Positions 8,356-15,648 are shown, counted from the first letter of the stretch. The stretch: DNA of 23,274 nt from an uncultured Mycoplasmatota bacterium (GCA_900551925.1 URXR01000012.1:1-23274); one strand, 5' to 3'. Numbers and translations are program-made. Notes: generated by a model not told the origin, from the letters alone.

Positions 8356-8982
8356 ATGAATGATAATATTATTTCACTTAGACAATTTATAGATAGAAGA
8401 GAAGAGTTTGAGAATGTTAAGATTCAAACTTTTTGTCGTTTGATGAAGAAGGTTTCGGAAGCAATAGATAAAGAAGAACGTAATATAATTAGAATTAATT
8501 TGGATGAGATTAAGATAAATACTAGTAATGGGGAAATAGTTCTTCCAGATAGTTTATTTAATAATTCAGATGAACTTGATAAAACAATTGCAGGTTTTAA
8601 TACTGGTGTTAGTTTGATTGCTGATAGAAAGAGTTCTAAAGAGCATAAAAGAGTATCACTAGCTCTTATGATTTTAGGTTGGTATTGTAATCCTGATAGG
8701 AGTGCTGTTATTAGTGATATAAATGTTTTAGAAAATTTTGACTATTATATGAGTAAAGTTCCTAATTGGCTTCAAGATTTTTTTGTTGGAGTATTTCGTA
8801 GAATGGATTATGATACTTCATTTTCAGATTATTATAAAAAGAATTTTACTGATAAAATAAAGAATGAGATAACTGAGGCTTTTAAAGAGTATGATTTACC
8901 TGATGAGCAAATGAAGAAAATTATGAAAGTTATTATAAAAAGAGCTGATAATATGGTTATGGGTGGTGATAATAATGCCTAA
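8356..8982 (+). CDS. Unassigned cytoplasmic protein, possibly a degenerate kinase-like fold
   Basis: I do not recognise a named family. The start is ATG 8356: AGGTGGT (8342-8348) sits 7 bases upstream and overlaps the alternative GTG at 8344. The 208 residues contain no membrane segment or signal peptide and are highly charged. The first half has a spacing reminiscent of a protein-kinase C-lobe: a helix FCRLMKKVSEAI, then INLDEIKINTSNGEIVLPD where a kinase has its catalytic loop and following strands, a gap, then a helical part with VPNWLQDFF. Catalytic HRD and DFG residues are not visible, so if related it would be a pseudokinase; this is inference. It overlaps the next gene by 8 bases (ATGCCTAA), so the two are translationally coupled and probably work together. 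Confidence 0.75.
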   Translation: MNDNIISLRQFIDRREEFENVKIQTFCRLMKKVSEAIDKEERNIIRINLDEIKINTSNGEIVLPDSLFNNSDELDKTIAGFNTGVSLIADRKSSKEHKRVSLALMILGWYCNPDRSAVISDINVLENFDYYMSKVPNWLQDFFVGVFRRMDYDTSFSDYYKKNFTDKIKNEITEAFKEYDLPDEQMKKIMKVIIKRADNMVMGGDNNA

Positions 8983-9436
8983 TAAGTTTAATGCTGAATG
9001 GGAACAAGATATGCTAAAGGAAGTTCCTAAGGCAACTGATTATGTCAAAGCTAAAACCGGTTTAGAGCTTGAGATGTATAGACAAGGTAATTCTGCTATT
9101 AAAACTAGTTTAGATGCTATAAATGGTGATAATAGTGTTAATAATCAAGTTTATGATAATCAATTGACTAATAGTCCAGGGACTGGAGAGGAAAGAGCAA
9201 ATGTTAGAGTAAGAAAACTTACTCCTCCGGGTGGAGTTAGTCAGGGTACTCCTAATATGAGTGCTAATAACAATTATAATTATCAAAACTATGGTGTTAG
9301 TGGTTATGAAGATACTCAAACTATTAATAATTCAATGACTGGTGCTGTTAGTGCTCTTATATTAGTAGGAGTAGTGGCTTTAATAATACTTGTAGTGGTA
9401 GTTAGCATGTTTATTATGAATGGTTTAGAATTTTAA
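8975..9436 (+). CDS. Unassigned tail-anchored membrane protein with a long disordered linker
   Basis: No family recognised. ATG 8975 is preferred over GTG codons at 8963 and 8966 because GGTGGTGAT (8962-8970) then serves as ribosome binding site. The 153-residue product has a charged N-terminus (EWEQDMLKEVPKATDYV), a low-complexity Asn/Gly/Ser/Pro-rich linker (about 45-118), and a single C-terminal hydrophobic segment (VSALILVGVVALIILVVVV) followed by MFIMNGLEF. This is a tail-anchor topology, with the N-terminus presumably cytoplasmic. It overlaps the preceding gene by 8 bases. A membrane anchor or scaffold for the upstream protein is a reasonable inference. It ends directly in a bidirectional terminator shared with the convergent kinase-like gene. 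Confidence 0.75.
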   Translation: MPNKFNAEWEQDMLKEVPKATDYVKAKTGLELEMYRQGNSAIKTSLDAINGDNSVNNQVYDNQLTNSPGTGEERANVRVRKLTPPGGVSQGTPNMSANNNYNYQNYGVSGYEDTQTINNSMTGAVSALILVGVVALIILVVVVSMFIMNGLEF

Positions 9437-9477
9437 AAAGTAATAGATGAATTTTAGTTTTATCTATTACTTTTTTT
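9435..9477. terminator. Bidirectional terminator between convergent genes
   Basis: A perfect 14-bp inverted repeat (9435-9448 with 9462-9475, core GTAATAGAT/ATCTATTAC) has a 13-base loop, A5 on the left and T7 on the right (9471-9477), so it can terminate both strands. The stop codon of the minus-strand gene (9460-9462) lies at the loop/stem border and that of the plus-strand gene (9434-9436) at the left foot. Confidence 0.93.
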
Positions 9478-10173
9478 GTCTTTAGTTTTTTTAAGATTTT
9501 TCAACATATTTCTTATTTCTTCAAAGTCAGCAGGAAGGTTTTGGGTGTCTTTTTTGATGTGAGGTGGAATTAAGAGTCTATTATATGTATCTTCTAAGTG
9601 TAGAACTTTAAAATTTATTTTATTTACCATTGCGTTAAAATTTTGAAACATATTGTAATATAGCTCATTGTAGGTTTCATTTATTTTTACTCGATGGTCT
9701 GAAAAGTCTATTAATTTGATATTGTCATCTACTACTAAAAAGTTGCCACCATGGACATCTTCATAGCAGATATTATATTTGGTAAGTTCTTCTAAAACAT
9801 CGAGAACTTTTAAATAATAGGTTATAGGATCGAGTTCAGGGTGATTTTTTAAAAATTCTGTAAGAGTAGGTGCGTTTTCGTAAAATTTTATTATTTGTCC
9901 TACGACAATATTATTTTCTTTTACTATTCCAATAGGAAAATCAGTTAGTTTAATATTATTTTGATATATTTTTAGGTTTTCAATCATTTGTTTACATAGA
10001 GGTTTACCTATTATTCTTCCTGTTGTTTGGCAATAAACGTTTTCTTCTATGTCATATATTCTAATAGCTAAGTCATCGTTATATTTATATATACTAGCTT
10101 CACTTCCCGAAGCAACGTATTTGTTTCTGGTCATATTTCTTAATTCTTCAGTACTAACATTAATCTCCCTCAT
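9460..10173 (-). CDS. Kinase-like protein (protein kinase / aminoglycoside phosphotransferase fold)
   Basis: A 237-residue protein with a minimal kinase fold. It has a glycine-loop-like ASGSEASIYKY (21-31), a beta-3-like strand LAIRIY in which Arg38 stands where the ATP-binding Lys is expected, a catalytic-loop-like YEDVHGGNF (Asp139, Asn144) and IDFSD (Asp156) in place of DFG. The His-Gly-Gly-Asn loop recalls APH/choline-kinase-like small kinases. The substrate is unknown. An ATG at 10218 is in frame, but ATG 10173 is preferred because GAGGTGG (10185-10179) lies 5 bases upstream while the farther ATG has no such site. It is the only leftward gene in the window and has its own promoter. It could be an active kinase with a non-standard lysine or a pseudokinase. 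Confidence 0.8.
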   Translation of the reverse strand: MREINVSTEELRNMTRNKYVASGSEASIYKYNDDLAIRIYDIEENVYCQTTGRIIGKPLCKQMIENLKIYQNNIKLTDFPIGIVKENNIVVGQIIKFYENAPTLTEFLKNHPELDPITYYLKVLDVLEELTKYNICYEDVHGGNFLVVDDNIKLIDFSDHRVKINETYNELYYNMFQNFNAMVNKINFKVLHLEDTYNRLLIPPHIKKDTQNLPADFEEIRNMLKNLKKTKDKKSNR

Positions 10174-10197
10174 TTTTTCCACCTCGTTTTCAATATT

Positions 10198-10226
10198 ATT
10201 ATAATAAAAATTTCTCATATTTTCAA
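10198..10226 (-). promoter_or_regulatory. Sigma-A promoter of the kinase-like gene
   Basis: Read on the minus strand: TTGAAA (10226-10221), a 17-base spacer and TATAAT (10203-10198), 25 bases before the ATG at 10173. The -35 matches the consensus at 4-5 of 6 positions and the -10 is perfect. Confidence 0.8.
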
Positions 10227-10282
10227 ATTATTGATTTTATTGTTATAAATATAGTTTTTATCTTTTATTTTTTATTGTTTAG

Positions 10283-10291
10283 TGTTAAAAT
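10283..10291 (+). promoter_or_regulatory. Extended -10 promoter of secA
   Basis: TGTTAAAAT (TG 10283-10284, -10 TAAAAT 10286-10291) lies 22 bases before the secA ATG. The expected -35 position is merely T-rich. The ribosome binding site GAGGAGATGA follows at 10300-10309. Confidence 0.5.
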
Positions 10292-10313
10292 ATTATCTTG
10301 AGGAGATGATTTT

Positions 10314-12812
10314 ATGTCACTTTTTAAAAAAGTATTTGATTTTGATGAAAAAGAACTTAGAAGATTTGAAAAAATCGCTAATAAGATAGATGAACTTGAT
10401 GAAGAATATCAAAAATTGAGTGATGATGATTTAAAAAATAAAACAGCAGAGTTTAAAGAAAGATTAGAAAAAGGTGAAACTTTTGATGATATAATTGTTG
10501 AAGCGTTTGCTACTGCTAGAGAGGCTTGTTTTAGGGTAATTGGAGAAAGACCTTATCATGTTCAATTACTCGGTGCTTTAGCGCTTCATTATGGTAATAT
10601 TGCAGAAATGAAAACTGGGGAAGGAAAAACTCTTACTTCTGTTATGCCAGCTTATCTTAATGCTTTAGAAGGAAAAGGTGTGCATATCGTTACTGTTAAC
10701 GAATACTTAGCAGAACGTGATTCTGAGTGGATGGGACAAATTCATAGATTTTTAGGCCTTACAGTAGGACTTAATAGACGTGATATGAGTGCTAAGGAAA
10801 AAAGAGAAGCTTATGATGCTGACATTTTATATTCTACTAATAATGAAATAGGTTTTGATTATTTACGTGATAACATGGCTATTCGTAAGGAAGATAGAGT
10901 GCAACAACGCGGGCTTAATTATGCTATTGTTGATGAGGTTGATTCTATTTTAATTGATGAAGCTCGTACTCCTTTAATTATTTCGGGAGGATTTTTAGAA
11001 AATAAAAATTTATATATTGATGCGGATAGATTTGCAAAAACTTTAAAGGAAAACAATGGTTATGTTTATGATGCTAAGTTAAAAAGAAGTAATTTGGATG
11101 ATGAAGGTGTAAAAAAAGCCGAAAAATATTTTAAAGTTGATAATTTATATGATGTTAATAACTCAACTTTGGTTCATTTTATTAATCAAGCTTTACATGC
11201 TAATTTTTCAATGAAAAAAGATTTTGATTACGTTGTTACGGATGGAAAAATTGTAATTGTTGACCAGTTTACAGGTCGTCTTATGCCGGGAAGGGCTTTT
11301 AGTGATGGTCTTCATCAAGCAATTGAAGCTAAAGAGGGAGTAGAAATACAACAAGAAACTAGAACACTAGCCACTATTACGTTCCAAAATTTATTTAGAA
11401 TGTATAATAAACTTTCTGGTATGACTGGTACTGCTAAAACAGAAGAGGAAGAATTTAGAGAAATTTATAACATGTATGTTATAGCTATTCCTACTAATAA
11501 ACCAATTATAAGAATTGATATGGCTGATCTTATTTATGCTAGTAAGAAATCTAAATTTAAAGCTATTATCGAAGAAATAAGTAAAAGACATGAAAAAGGG
11601 CAACCTGTACTGGTAGGTACTATTGCAATTGAAACAAGTGAAGAAATAAGTAGTCTTTTAAAGAAAAAGGGAATTCCTCATGAGGTTTTAAATGCTAAGA
11701 ACCATGCTCGTGAAGCAGAAATTATTGCTAAAGCTGGGGAAAAAGGAGCAGTTACTATTGCCACTAATATGGCAGGACGTGGTACAGATATTAAACTAGG
11801 CGAAGGCGTTAAAGAACTTGGTGGCCTTTGTGTTATAGGAACTGAACGACATGAATCACGTCGTATTGATAATCAACTTCGTGGTCGTAGTGGTCGTCAA
11901 GGAGATCCAGGATTTACGCAATTTTATATTGCTATGGATGATGAACTTATGATTCGTTTTGGTTCTGAGAAGATAAAAAATATTTTACAAAGTACAGGTA
12001 TTGATGATGGAATGGTTATTAGAAGTAAAATGTTTTCTAGATCTGTGGCTTCAGCGCAAAAGAGAGTTGAAGGCAATAACTATGATATGAGAAAAACTGT
12101 ACTTCAATATGATGATGTAATGAATAAGCAAAGAGAATTAATATATGGAAAAAGAAATCATATTTTAGATAGTGAGTCTATCCATGATGATATTCTTAAA
12201 ACTATATATAATCATGTGGCAGATTTAATTGAATCACATTGTGGTGAAAGTGAACATTTAGATAAGCAAGATATTGTGGATATTATTGAATATGTTAATT
12301 CTAATTTGTTAAAAAAGAATATAGATGAAGTATTTTTTGAAAATAAAAGTATAGATGAAATTATTGATGAGCTTACGGCTTTAATAACTGAAGAATATGA
12401 GGAAAAGATAAAAGATATTCCTGAGGAAGTTAGTAATGAATTTGAAAAAGTTATTAATTTAAATGTTATTGATAAGTATTGGATGGAACAAATTAATACA
12501 ATGGCTCATTTAAAAGAAGGTATATTTTTAAGACAATATGCACAAGATAATCCTCTTAGAGCTTATACTACTGAAGGTTTTGAACTTTTTGATACAATGC
12601 TTGAAAATATTGATAAATATACGACTTTATATTTGGTTAAAGCAGAAATTAGACAAAATATTGAAAGAAAACAAGTTGTAAAAAATCAATCTACTAATGA
12701 CTCTAGTAGTGATAGTAAAGGACGTACTATTAAAAAGGGAGAAAAGATTGGTAGGAATCAACTTTGCCCTTGCGGGAGTGGAAAAAAGTATAAGAATTGT
12801 TGTGGAAAGTAA
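10314..12812 (+). CDS. secA: Preprotein translocase ATPase SecA
   Basis: Motor ATPase that pushes unfolded preproteins through SecYEG. The 832 residues are full length. Visible landmarks are Walker A TGEGKT (101-106) in nucleotide-binding domain 1, the DEAD-like DEVD (207-210) within VDEVDSILIDEARTPL, TNMAGRGTDI in nucleotide-binding domain 2 (about 481-490), GRSGRQGDPG, and the C-terminal zinc-binding SEC-C tail NQLCPCGSGKKYKNCCGK preceded by a Ser/Asn-rich linker. GAGGAG supports the ATG at 10314. It is the secretion motor for the envelope proteins seen at 21532 and at the window edges. A second, degenerate copy of its last codons lies at 14202-14250. Confidence 0.98.
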   Translation: MSLFKKVFDFDEKELRRFEKIANKIDELDEEYQKLSDDDLKNKTAEFKERLEKGETFDDIIVEAFATAREACFRVIGERPYHVQLLGALALHYGNIAEMKTGEGKTLTSVMPAYLNALEGKGVHIVTVNEYLAERDSEWMGQIHRFLGLTVGLNRRDMSAKEKREAYDADILYSTNNEIGFDYLRDNMAIRKEDRVQQRGLNYAIVDEVDSILIDEARTPLIISGGFLENKNLYIDADRFAKTLKENNGYVYDAKLKRSNLDDEGVKKAEKYFKVDNLYDVNNSTLVHFINQALHANFSMKKDFDYVVTDGKIVIVDQFTGRLMPGRAFSDGLHQAIEAKEGVEIQQETRTLATITFQNLFRMYNKLSGMTGTAKTEEEEFREIYNMYVIAIPTNKPIIRIDMADLIYASKKSKFKAIIEEISKRHEKGQPVLVGTIAIETSEEISSLLKKKGIPHEVLNAKNHAREAEIIAKAGEKGAVTIATNMAGRGTDIKLGEGVKELGGLCVIGTERHESRRIDNQLRGRSGRQGDPGFTQFYIAMDDELMIRFGSEKIKNILQSTGIDDGMVIRSKMFSRSVASAQKRVEGNNYDMRKTVLQYDDVMNKQRELIYGKRNHILDSESIHDDILKTIYNHVADLIESHCGESEHLDKQDIVDIIEYVNSNLLKKNIDEVFFENKSIDEIIDELTALITEEYEEKIKDIPEEVSNEFEKVINLNVIDKYWMEQINTMAHLKEGIFLRQYAQDNPLRAYTTEGFELFDTMLENIDKYTTLYLVKAEIRQNIERKQVVKNQSTNDSSSDSKGRTIKKGEKIGRNQLCPCGSGKKYKNCCGK

Positions 12813-12820
12813 GCCAAAAC

Positions 12821-12844
12821 AAGGAGAAAATGAGTAATTGTTAA
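12821..12844 (+). other. Ribosome binding site with a four-codon mini-ORF after secA
   Basis: AAGGAG (12821-12826) is followed by ATG AGT AAT TGT TAA (12830-12844). It may be the leftover start of a gene once downstream of secA or a chance match; no homology can be argued from four codons. Confidence 0.25.
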
Positions 12845-12904
12845 AAAATAATAAAGAATGCAAAAAGTTATGTGAAATTGATATAATAGAAAAATAATTA
12901 TATT

Positions 12905-12940
12905 AAGAATGCTAGCATATATTGTTAGTATTCTTTTTTT
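12905..12940 (+). terminator. Terminator downstream of secA
   Basis: A 13-bp stem (12905-12917 with 12923-12935, two G-T wobbles) has a 5-base loop TATAT and continues into a T7 run (12934-12940). It lies about 93 bases after the secA stop, just before the RhuM promoter. Confidence 0.9.
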
Positions 12941-12975
12941 GTAAAAAAGCGACCATCTTATCTGGTGGAAATTTA

Positions 12976-13004
12976 TTGTTAAATATTATAAAAAATTGTA
13001 TAAT
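12976..13004 (+). promoter_or_regulatory. Promoter of the RhuM-family gene
   Basis: TTGTTA (12976-12981), 17-base spacer, TATAAT (12999-13004). It is followed by a near-perfect AAAGGAGG ribosome binding site (13037-13044). Confidence 0.75.
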
Positions 13005-13047
13005 ATATTCAAGAAATTACTTATCAAATTAATATTAAAGGAGGCAA

Positions 13048-14072
13048 ATGATGACTGATAAATTAATTGGAAATGAAAAAAATATTTTATTTTATAATGA
13101 TGAAGAAGGAAATATACAAATTGAAGTATTACTTGAAAATGAAGATGTTTGGTTAAATGCAGAATCATTATCCACACTTTTTAATATAGATAGAAGTGGT
13201 ATTGTTAGACATATTAACAATATTTATAAAGATGAAGAATTAAGTGAAAATAGCACATGTGTAAAAATTGCACATGTGGGTAATGATGGTAAACAAACCT
13301 ACAATACCAAGTATTACAATCTTGATATGATTATTTCTGTTGGATTTAGAGTTAATTCTAAAAAAGCAATTAAGTTTAGAATTTGGGCAAATAAAATAAT
13401 AAAAGATTATATGGTTCAAGGTTTTGTTTTAGATGATGAAAAGATTTATGAAGGTAAGAAAATCAGATCAAGAATATTTTAAGAGATTACTGGAAAGAAT
13501 TAAACTGATTCGTACAAGTGAAAGAATGTTTTATCAAAAAATTACTGATATATTTGCAGAATGCTCTATTGATTATGATAAAAGTAGCGAAACAGCAATA
13601 ACATTTTATAAAACAATTCAAAACAAATTCCATTTTGCAATCACAGGTCAAACAGCAGCTGAGATTGTTTATGATAGAGTGAATGCAAAAAAAAGAAAAT
13701 ATGGTGCTTACTACTTGGGAGAATTCTCCAGATGGAAAAATATTAAAATCTGATGTTATTATTGCTAAAAATTATTTAGAAGAAAAAGAAATTAAAAATC
13801 TAAATAATTTAGTTAACTTATTTTTAGATATTGCTGAAAATAATGCCGAAAGAAATATAACTATGTATATGGATGATTGGAAAAATGAAGTTGAGAATGC
13901 ACTAAAAGTATTTCATTATGAAGTACTAGAGGGAAAGGGTAAAGTATCTCATGAAAAAGCTATGGCTAAAGCATTTAATGAATATGATAAATATAAAGTA
14001 ATTCAAGATAAAAATTTTGTTTCTGATTTTGATAAGCTATTAATTGAAACTAGAAAAATAGAAGATAAATAA
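13048..14072 (+). pseudogene. RhuM-family protein gene broken by two single-base (A) frameshifts
   Basis: Three pieces in successive frames (13048-13482, about 13459-13753, about 13687-14072) together give one RhuM-family protein. Piece 1 has the N-terminal DNA-binding-like part (VWLNAESLSTLFNIDRSGI, VGFRVNSKKAIKFRIWANK). Piece 2 has ERIKLIRTSERMFYQKITDI and HFAITGQTAAEIVYDR. Piece 3 has LTTWENSPDGKILKSDV and a C-terminal VSHEKAMAKAFNEYDKYKVIQD. Removing one A from the A4 run at 13459-13462 and one from the A8 run at 13687-13694 restores a single 339-codon frame from ATG 13051 (or 340 from 13048), the usual family length. RhuM proteins were named from a Salmonella pathogenicity island and their biochemistry is unsettled. 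The promoter and ribosome binding site are intact, so decay is recent, or the A8 site is slippery, or the runs are miscalled. Confidence 0.85.
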
Positions 14073-14201
14073 CATATATTTTCAATAATATCAAAATATG
14101 ATATGCTTATATCAGTGAACTAATGATAGCAATGTCCACTATTTATCCACAGTAGATAAATTATTTATAGTAAAATAAATAATATAAATACTTGGATTTC
14201 T
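14073..14201 (+). other. Non-coding stretch after the RhuM gene with small inverted repeats
   Basis: Without a gene. It holds a 6-bp hairpin (TGATAT 14099-14104 with ATATCA 14109-14114) and a 7-bp hairpin (ATTTATC 14141-14147 with GATAAAT 14155-14161), neither followed by a T-run. TTATCCACA (14143-14151) matches the DnaA-box consensus once. No open reading frame leads into the SEC-C remnant that follows. Confidence 0.5.
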
Positions 14202-14250
14202 TGTCTATGTGGCAGCGATAAAAAATATAAGAATTGCTGTGGAAAGTAAG
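14202..14250 (+). pseudogene. Degenerate second copy of the secA 3' end (SEC-C zinc-binding motif)
   Basis: Read in frame with TAA at 14247-14249, this stretch encodes CLCGSDKKYKNCCGK, the SEC-C motif that ends SecA. The last 31 bases (14220-14250) match the end of secA (12783-12813) at 29 of 31 positions, including the stop codon and the G after it; the bases further 5' agree only in part. A stop at 14157-14159 closes the frame upstream and there is no start codon, so it cannot be a separate functional protein. It is either an old duplication of the secA end flanking the RhuM gene or the relic of another SEC-C protein. Confidence 0.8.
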
Positions 14251-14263
14251 ATAAAAGATAGAT

Positions 14264-14300
14264 AAAGATGTAAATGTAATATAATACGTTTACATCTTTT
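14264..14300 (+). terminator. Hairpin with short T-run after the SEC-C remnant
   Basis: A perfect 11-bp stem (AAAGATGTAAA 14264-14274 with TTTACATCTTT 14289-14299) has a 14-base loop and ends in TTTT (14297-14300). Its spacing to the duplicated stop codon suggests it could be the ancestral secA terminator; that is inference. Confidence 0.6.
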
Positions 14301-14439
14301 AAAATGCTTTATTTTTAAATTAGATTTTGAAAAACTTATAAAAAAATTATTGGTATTTATAGAATGTTTCTATGACTATGATAATATAATTAATCAGTTA
14401 GTATTTTAAAAATTATTATTATTTATTATTATTTATTTA
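14301..14439 (+). repeat. AT-rich non-coding leader ending in an ATT/ATTT simple repeat
   Basis: No gene is seen here. Bases 14412-14439 are an imperfect run of ATT and ATTT units that stops exactly at the -35 box of the next gene, where it could act as an UP-like element or vary in length. Confidence 0.55.
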
Positions 14440-14468
14440 TTGACAAAAAGTACTGTATATAATACTAT
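14440..14468 (+). promoter_or_regulatory. Promoter of the zinc-ribbon membrane protein gene, with possible operator
   Basis: A perfect -35 TTGACA (14440-14445), 17 bases, then TACTAT (14463-14468). A second TATAAT at 14458 is too close to that -35. The spacer and -10 contain an imperfect dyad, AGTACTGTATATAATACT (14449-14466), and ATACTA (14462-14467) can pair with TAGTAT (14485-14490) just before the AGGAGGT ribosome binding site (14491-14497). Confidence 0.65.
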
Positions 14469-14505
14469 GGAATTATATAATATGTAGTATAGGAGGTAAG
14501 TATTT

Positions 14506-15432
14506 ATGATATGTAATAGGTGTGGAAAGAAAGTGGATAACAATTCTAAATTTTGTCCTAATTGTGGGCAAGAGGTAACGGTTTCAAATTCAAATAATGT
14601 TAATAATTCTGAAATAAGTAATGGCAGTATGAATAATGGCGCTAAAAAAGTAAATGTTGGTTTAGTCATTGTGTCTTTTCTTATTCCTTTGGTAGGATTA
14701 ATCTTATTCATAGTTAAAAAAGATAATGATAAGAAGAATGCCAAAGCATGTGGAATATCTGCTTTAATAGGTTTTATTTTAGGAATAGTTTTGTCTATTT
14801 TGCTTACTGTATTTACGTTTGCTATAGTTGATAATGCCAATAATAAAACTGTGGATATTTTAAATGATTCAAATACTGTTACAGAAGAAGATGTAGATGA
14901 TAATGACAGTAGTAATGTTTCAAGTGATTGGGATGATTATGAATTTGTTGTTAATGGTAAAACGTTGGAATTACCATGTACATATGATGAACTTAAAGCT
15001 GCGACTGGTTTTAGTATGAAAACAGCTCAAGAAGATTCTAGTTTATCTAATAATTATTACACTATTGTTAATATGTATAAGGATGATAAATTAGCATTAT
15101 ATATTGAAATATTAAATGATACTGGTAAAGATGCTAAATATACTGATAGTAAGATAACAAGAGTATCTCAAACTGAATATCAAGTTTCAAATGGAGCAGA
15201 TAAATTAACATTTCCTGGAGGTTTACAAGCAGGAGAAGAAATGACTGAAGCGAAACTAGAAGAATTATTTGGAAAACCTACTGACAAACATGATTATTCA
15301 AGTGATGGTTATAAAAGTGTTACTTATACCTATAATGAAGATTCATCTTGGACTACAACAAATTATTTTGAAATAACTATTGTTAATGGTGTAATTGATG
15401 AATTAACTTTAGATAATAGAGATTATAAATAG
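14506..15432 (+). CDS. Zinc-ribbon membrane protein with an extracytoplasmic domain
   Basis: A 308-residue protein. The N-terminus is a zinc-ribbon with Cys3, Cys6, Cys17 and Cys20 (CNRCGKK...FCPNCG), then a Ser/Asn-rich linker (24-45), two membrane segments (about 50-70 and 82-108), an acidic Asp/Asn/Ser linker (about 110-143) and a C-terminal domain (about 144-308) with no family I can name. That domain has a part, KLEELFGKPTDK... followed by YFEITIVNGVIDEL, reminiscent of small secreted domains that bind partner proteins. Topology suggests a cytoplasmic zinc ribbon and an external sensing or binding domain; that is inference. AGGAGGT (14491-14497) sets the start. It has its own promoter and terminator, so it is a single-gene unit within the accessory block between secA and prfB. 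Confidence 0.85.
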   Translation: MICNRCGKKVDNNSKFCPNCGQEVTVSNSNNVNNSEISNGSMNNGAKKVNVGLVIVSFLIPLVGLILFIVKKDNDKKNAKACGISALIGFILGIVLSILLTVFTFAIVDNANNKTVDILNDSNTVTEEDVDDNDSSNVSSDWDDYEFVVNGKTLELPCTYDELKAATGFSMKTAQEDSSLSNNYYTIVNMYKDDKLALYIEILNDTGKDAKYTDSKITRVSQTEYQVSNGADKLTFPGGLQAGEEMTEAKLEELFGKPTDKHDYSSDGYKSVTYTYNEDSSWTTTNYFEITIVNGVIDELTLDNRDYK

Positions 15433-15458
15433 AGGGATTTATATTAATCCTTCTTTTT
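15431..15458 (+). terminator. Terminator of the zinc-ribbon protein gene
   Basis: Stem AGAGGGATT (15431-15439) pairs with AATCCTTCT (15446-15454, one G-T wobble) across a 6-base loop, followed by T5 (15454-15458). It begins inside the stop codon. Between it and the next gene (15459-15648) I see only AT-rich DNA with no clear promoter. Confidence 0.85.
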
Positions 15459-15648
15459 ATATGATTTATAGAAATAAAAAATAATACGGATTTATCAATT
15501 TACTGTTTTACTTAGTTGTCTTATTTAGTGTTTTTTGATATATTTTTAATATAGTTGTGATATTGTTTAATATATTTTTTTAAGGGGAAGTATATTAGAT
15601 TAATGAATTTGATTTAGAAAATATGTATTTAATTAGGAGATAGTTTTT

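Noticed and set aside
13048..13753. The three RhuM pieces as three separate overlapping genes
   Set aside because: They are consecutive parts of one family protein, only the first has a ribosome binding site, and single-base corrections join them at the expected places.
14143..14151. TTATCCACA, a perfect DnaA-box consensus, as a sign of a replication origin
   Set aside because: It is a single 9-base match in AT-rich DNA with no cluster, no dnaA or dnaN and no AT-rich unwinding array beyond the local background. Chance is a sufficient explanation.
14412..14439. Short-repeat run as a CRISPR-like array
   Set aside because: The units are three to four bases long with no spacers; it is a simple AT repeat. 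No CRISPR repeats or cas genes are present in the window.
14433..14840. A leftward open frame opposite the zinc-ribbon gene
   Set aside because: It lies over the promoter, leader and first codons of a gene with clear domain and ribosome-site support, and shows no recognisable protein. Other antisense frames in the window were left out for the same reason.
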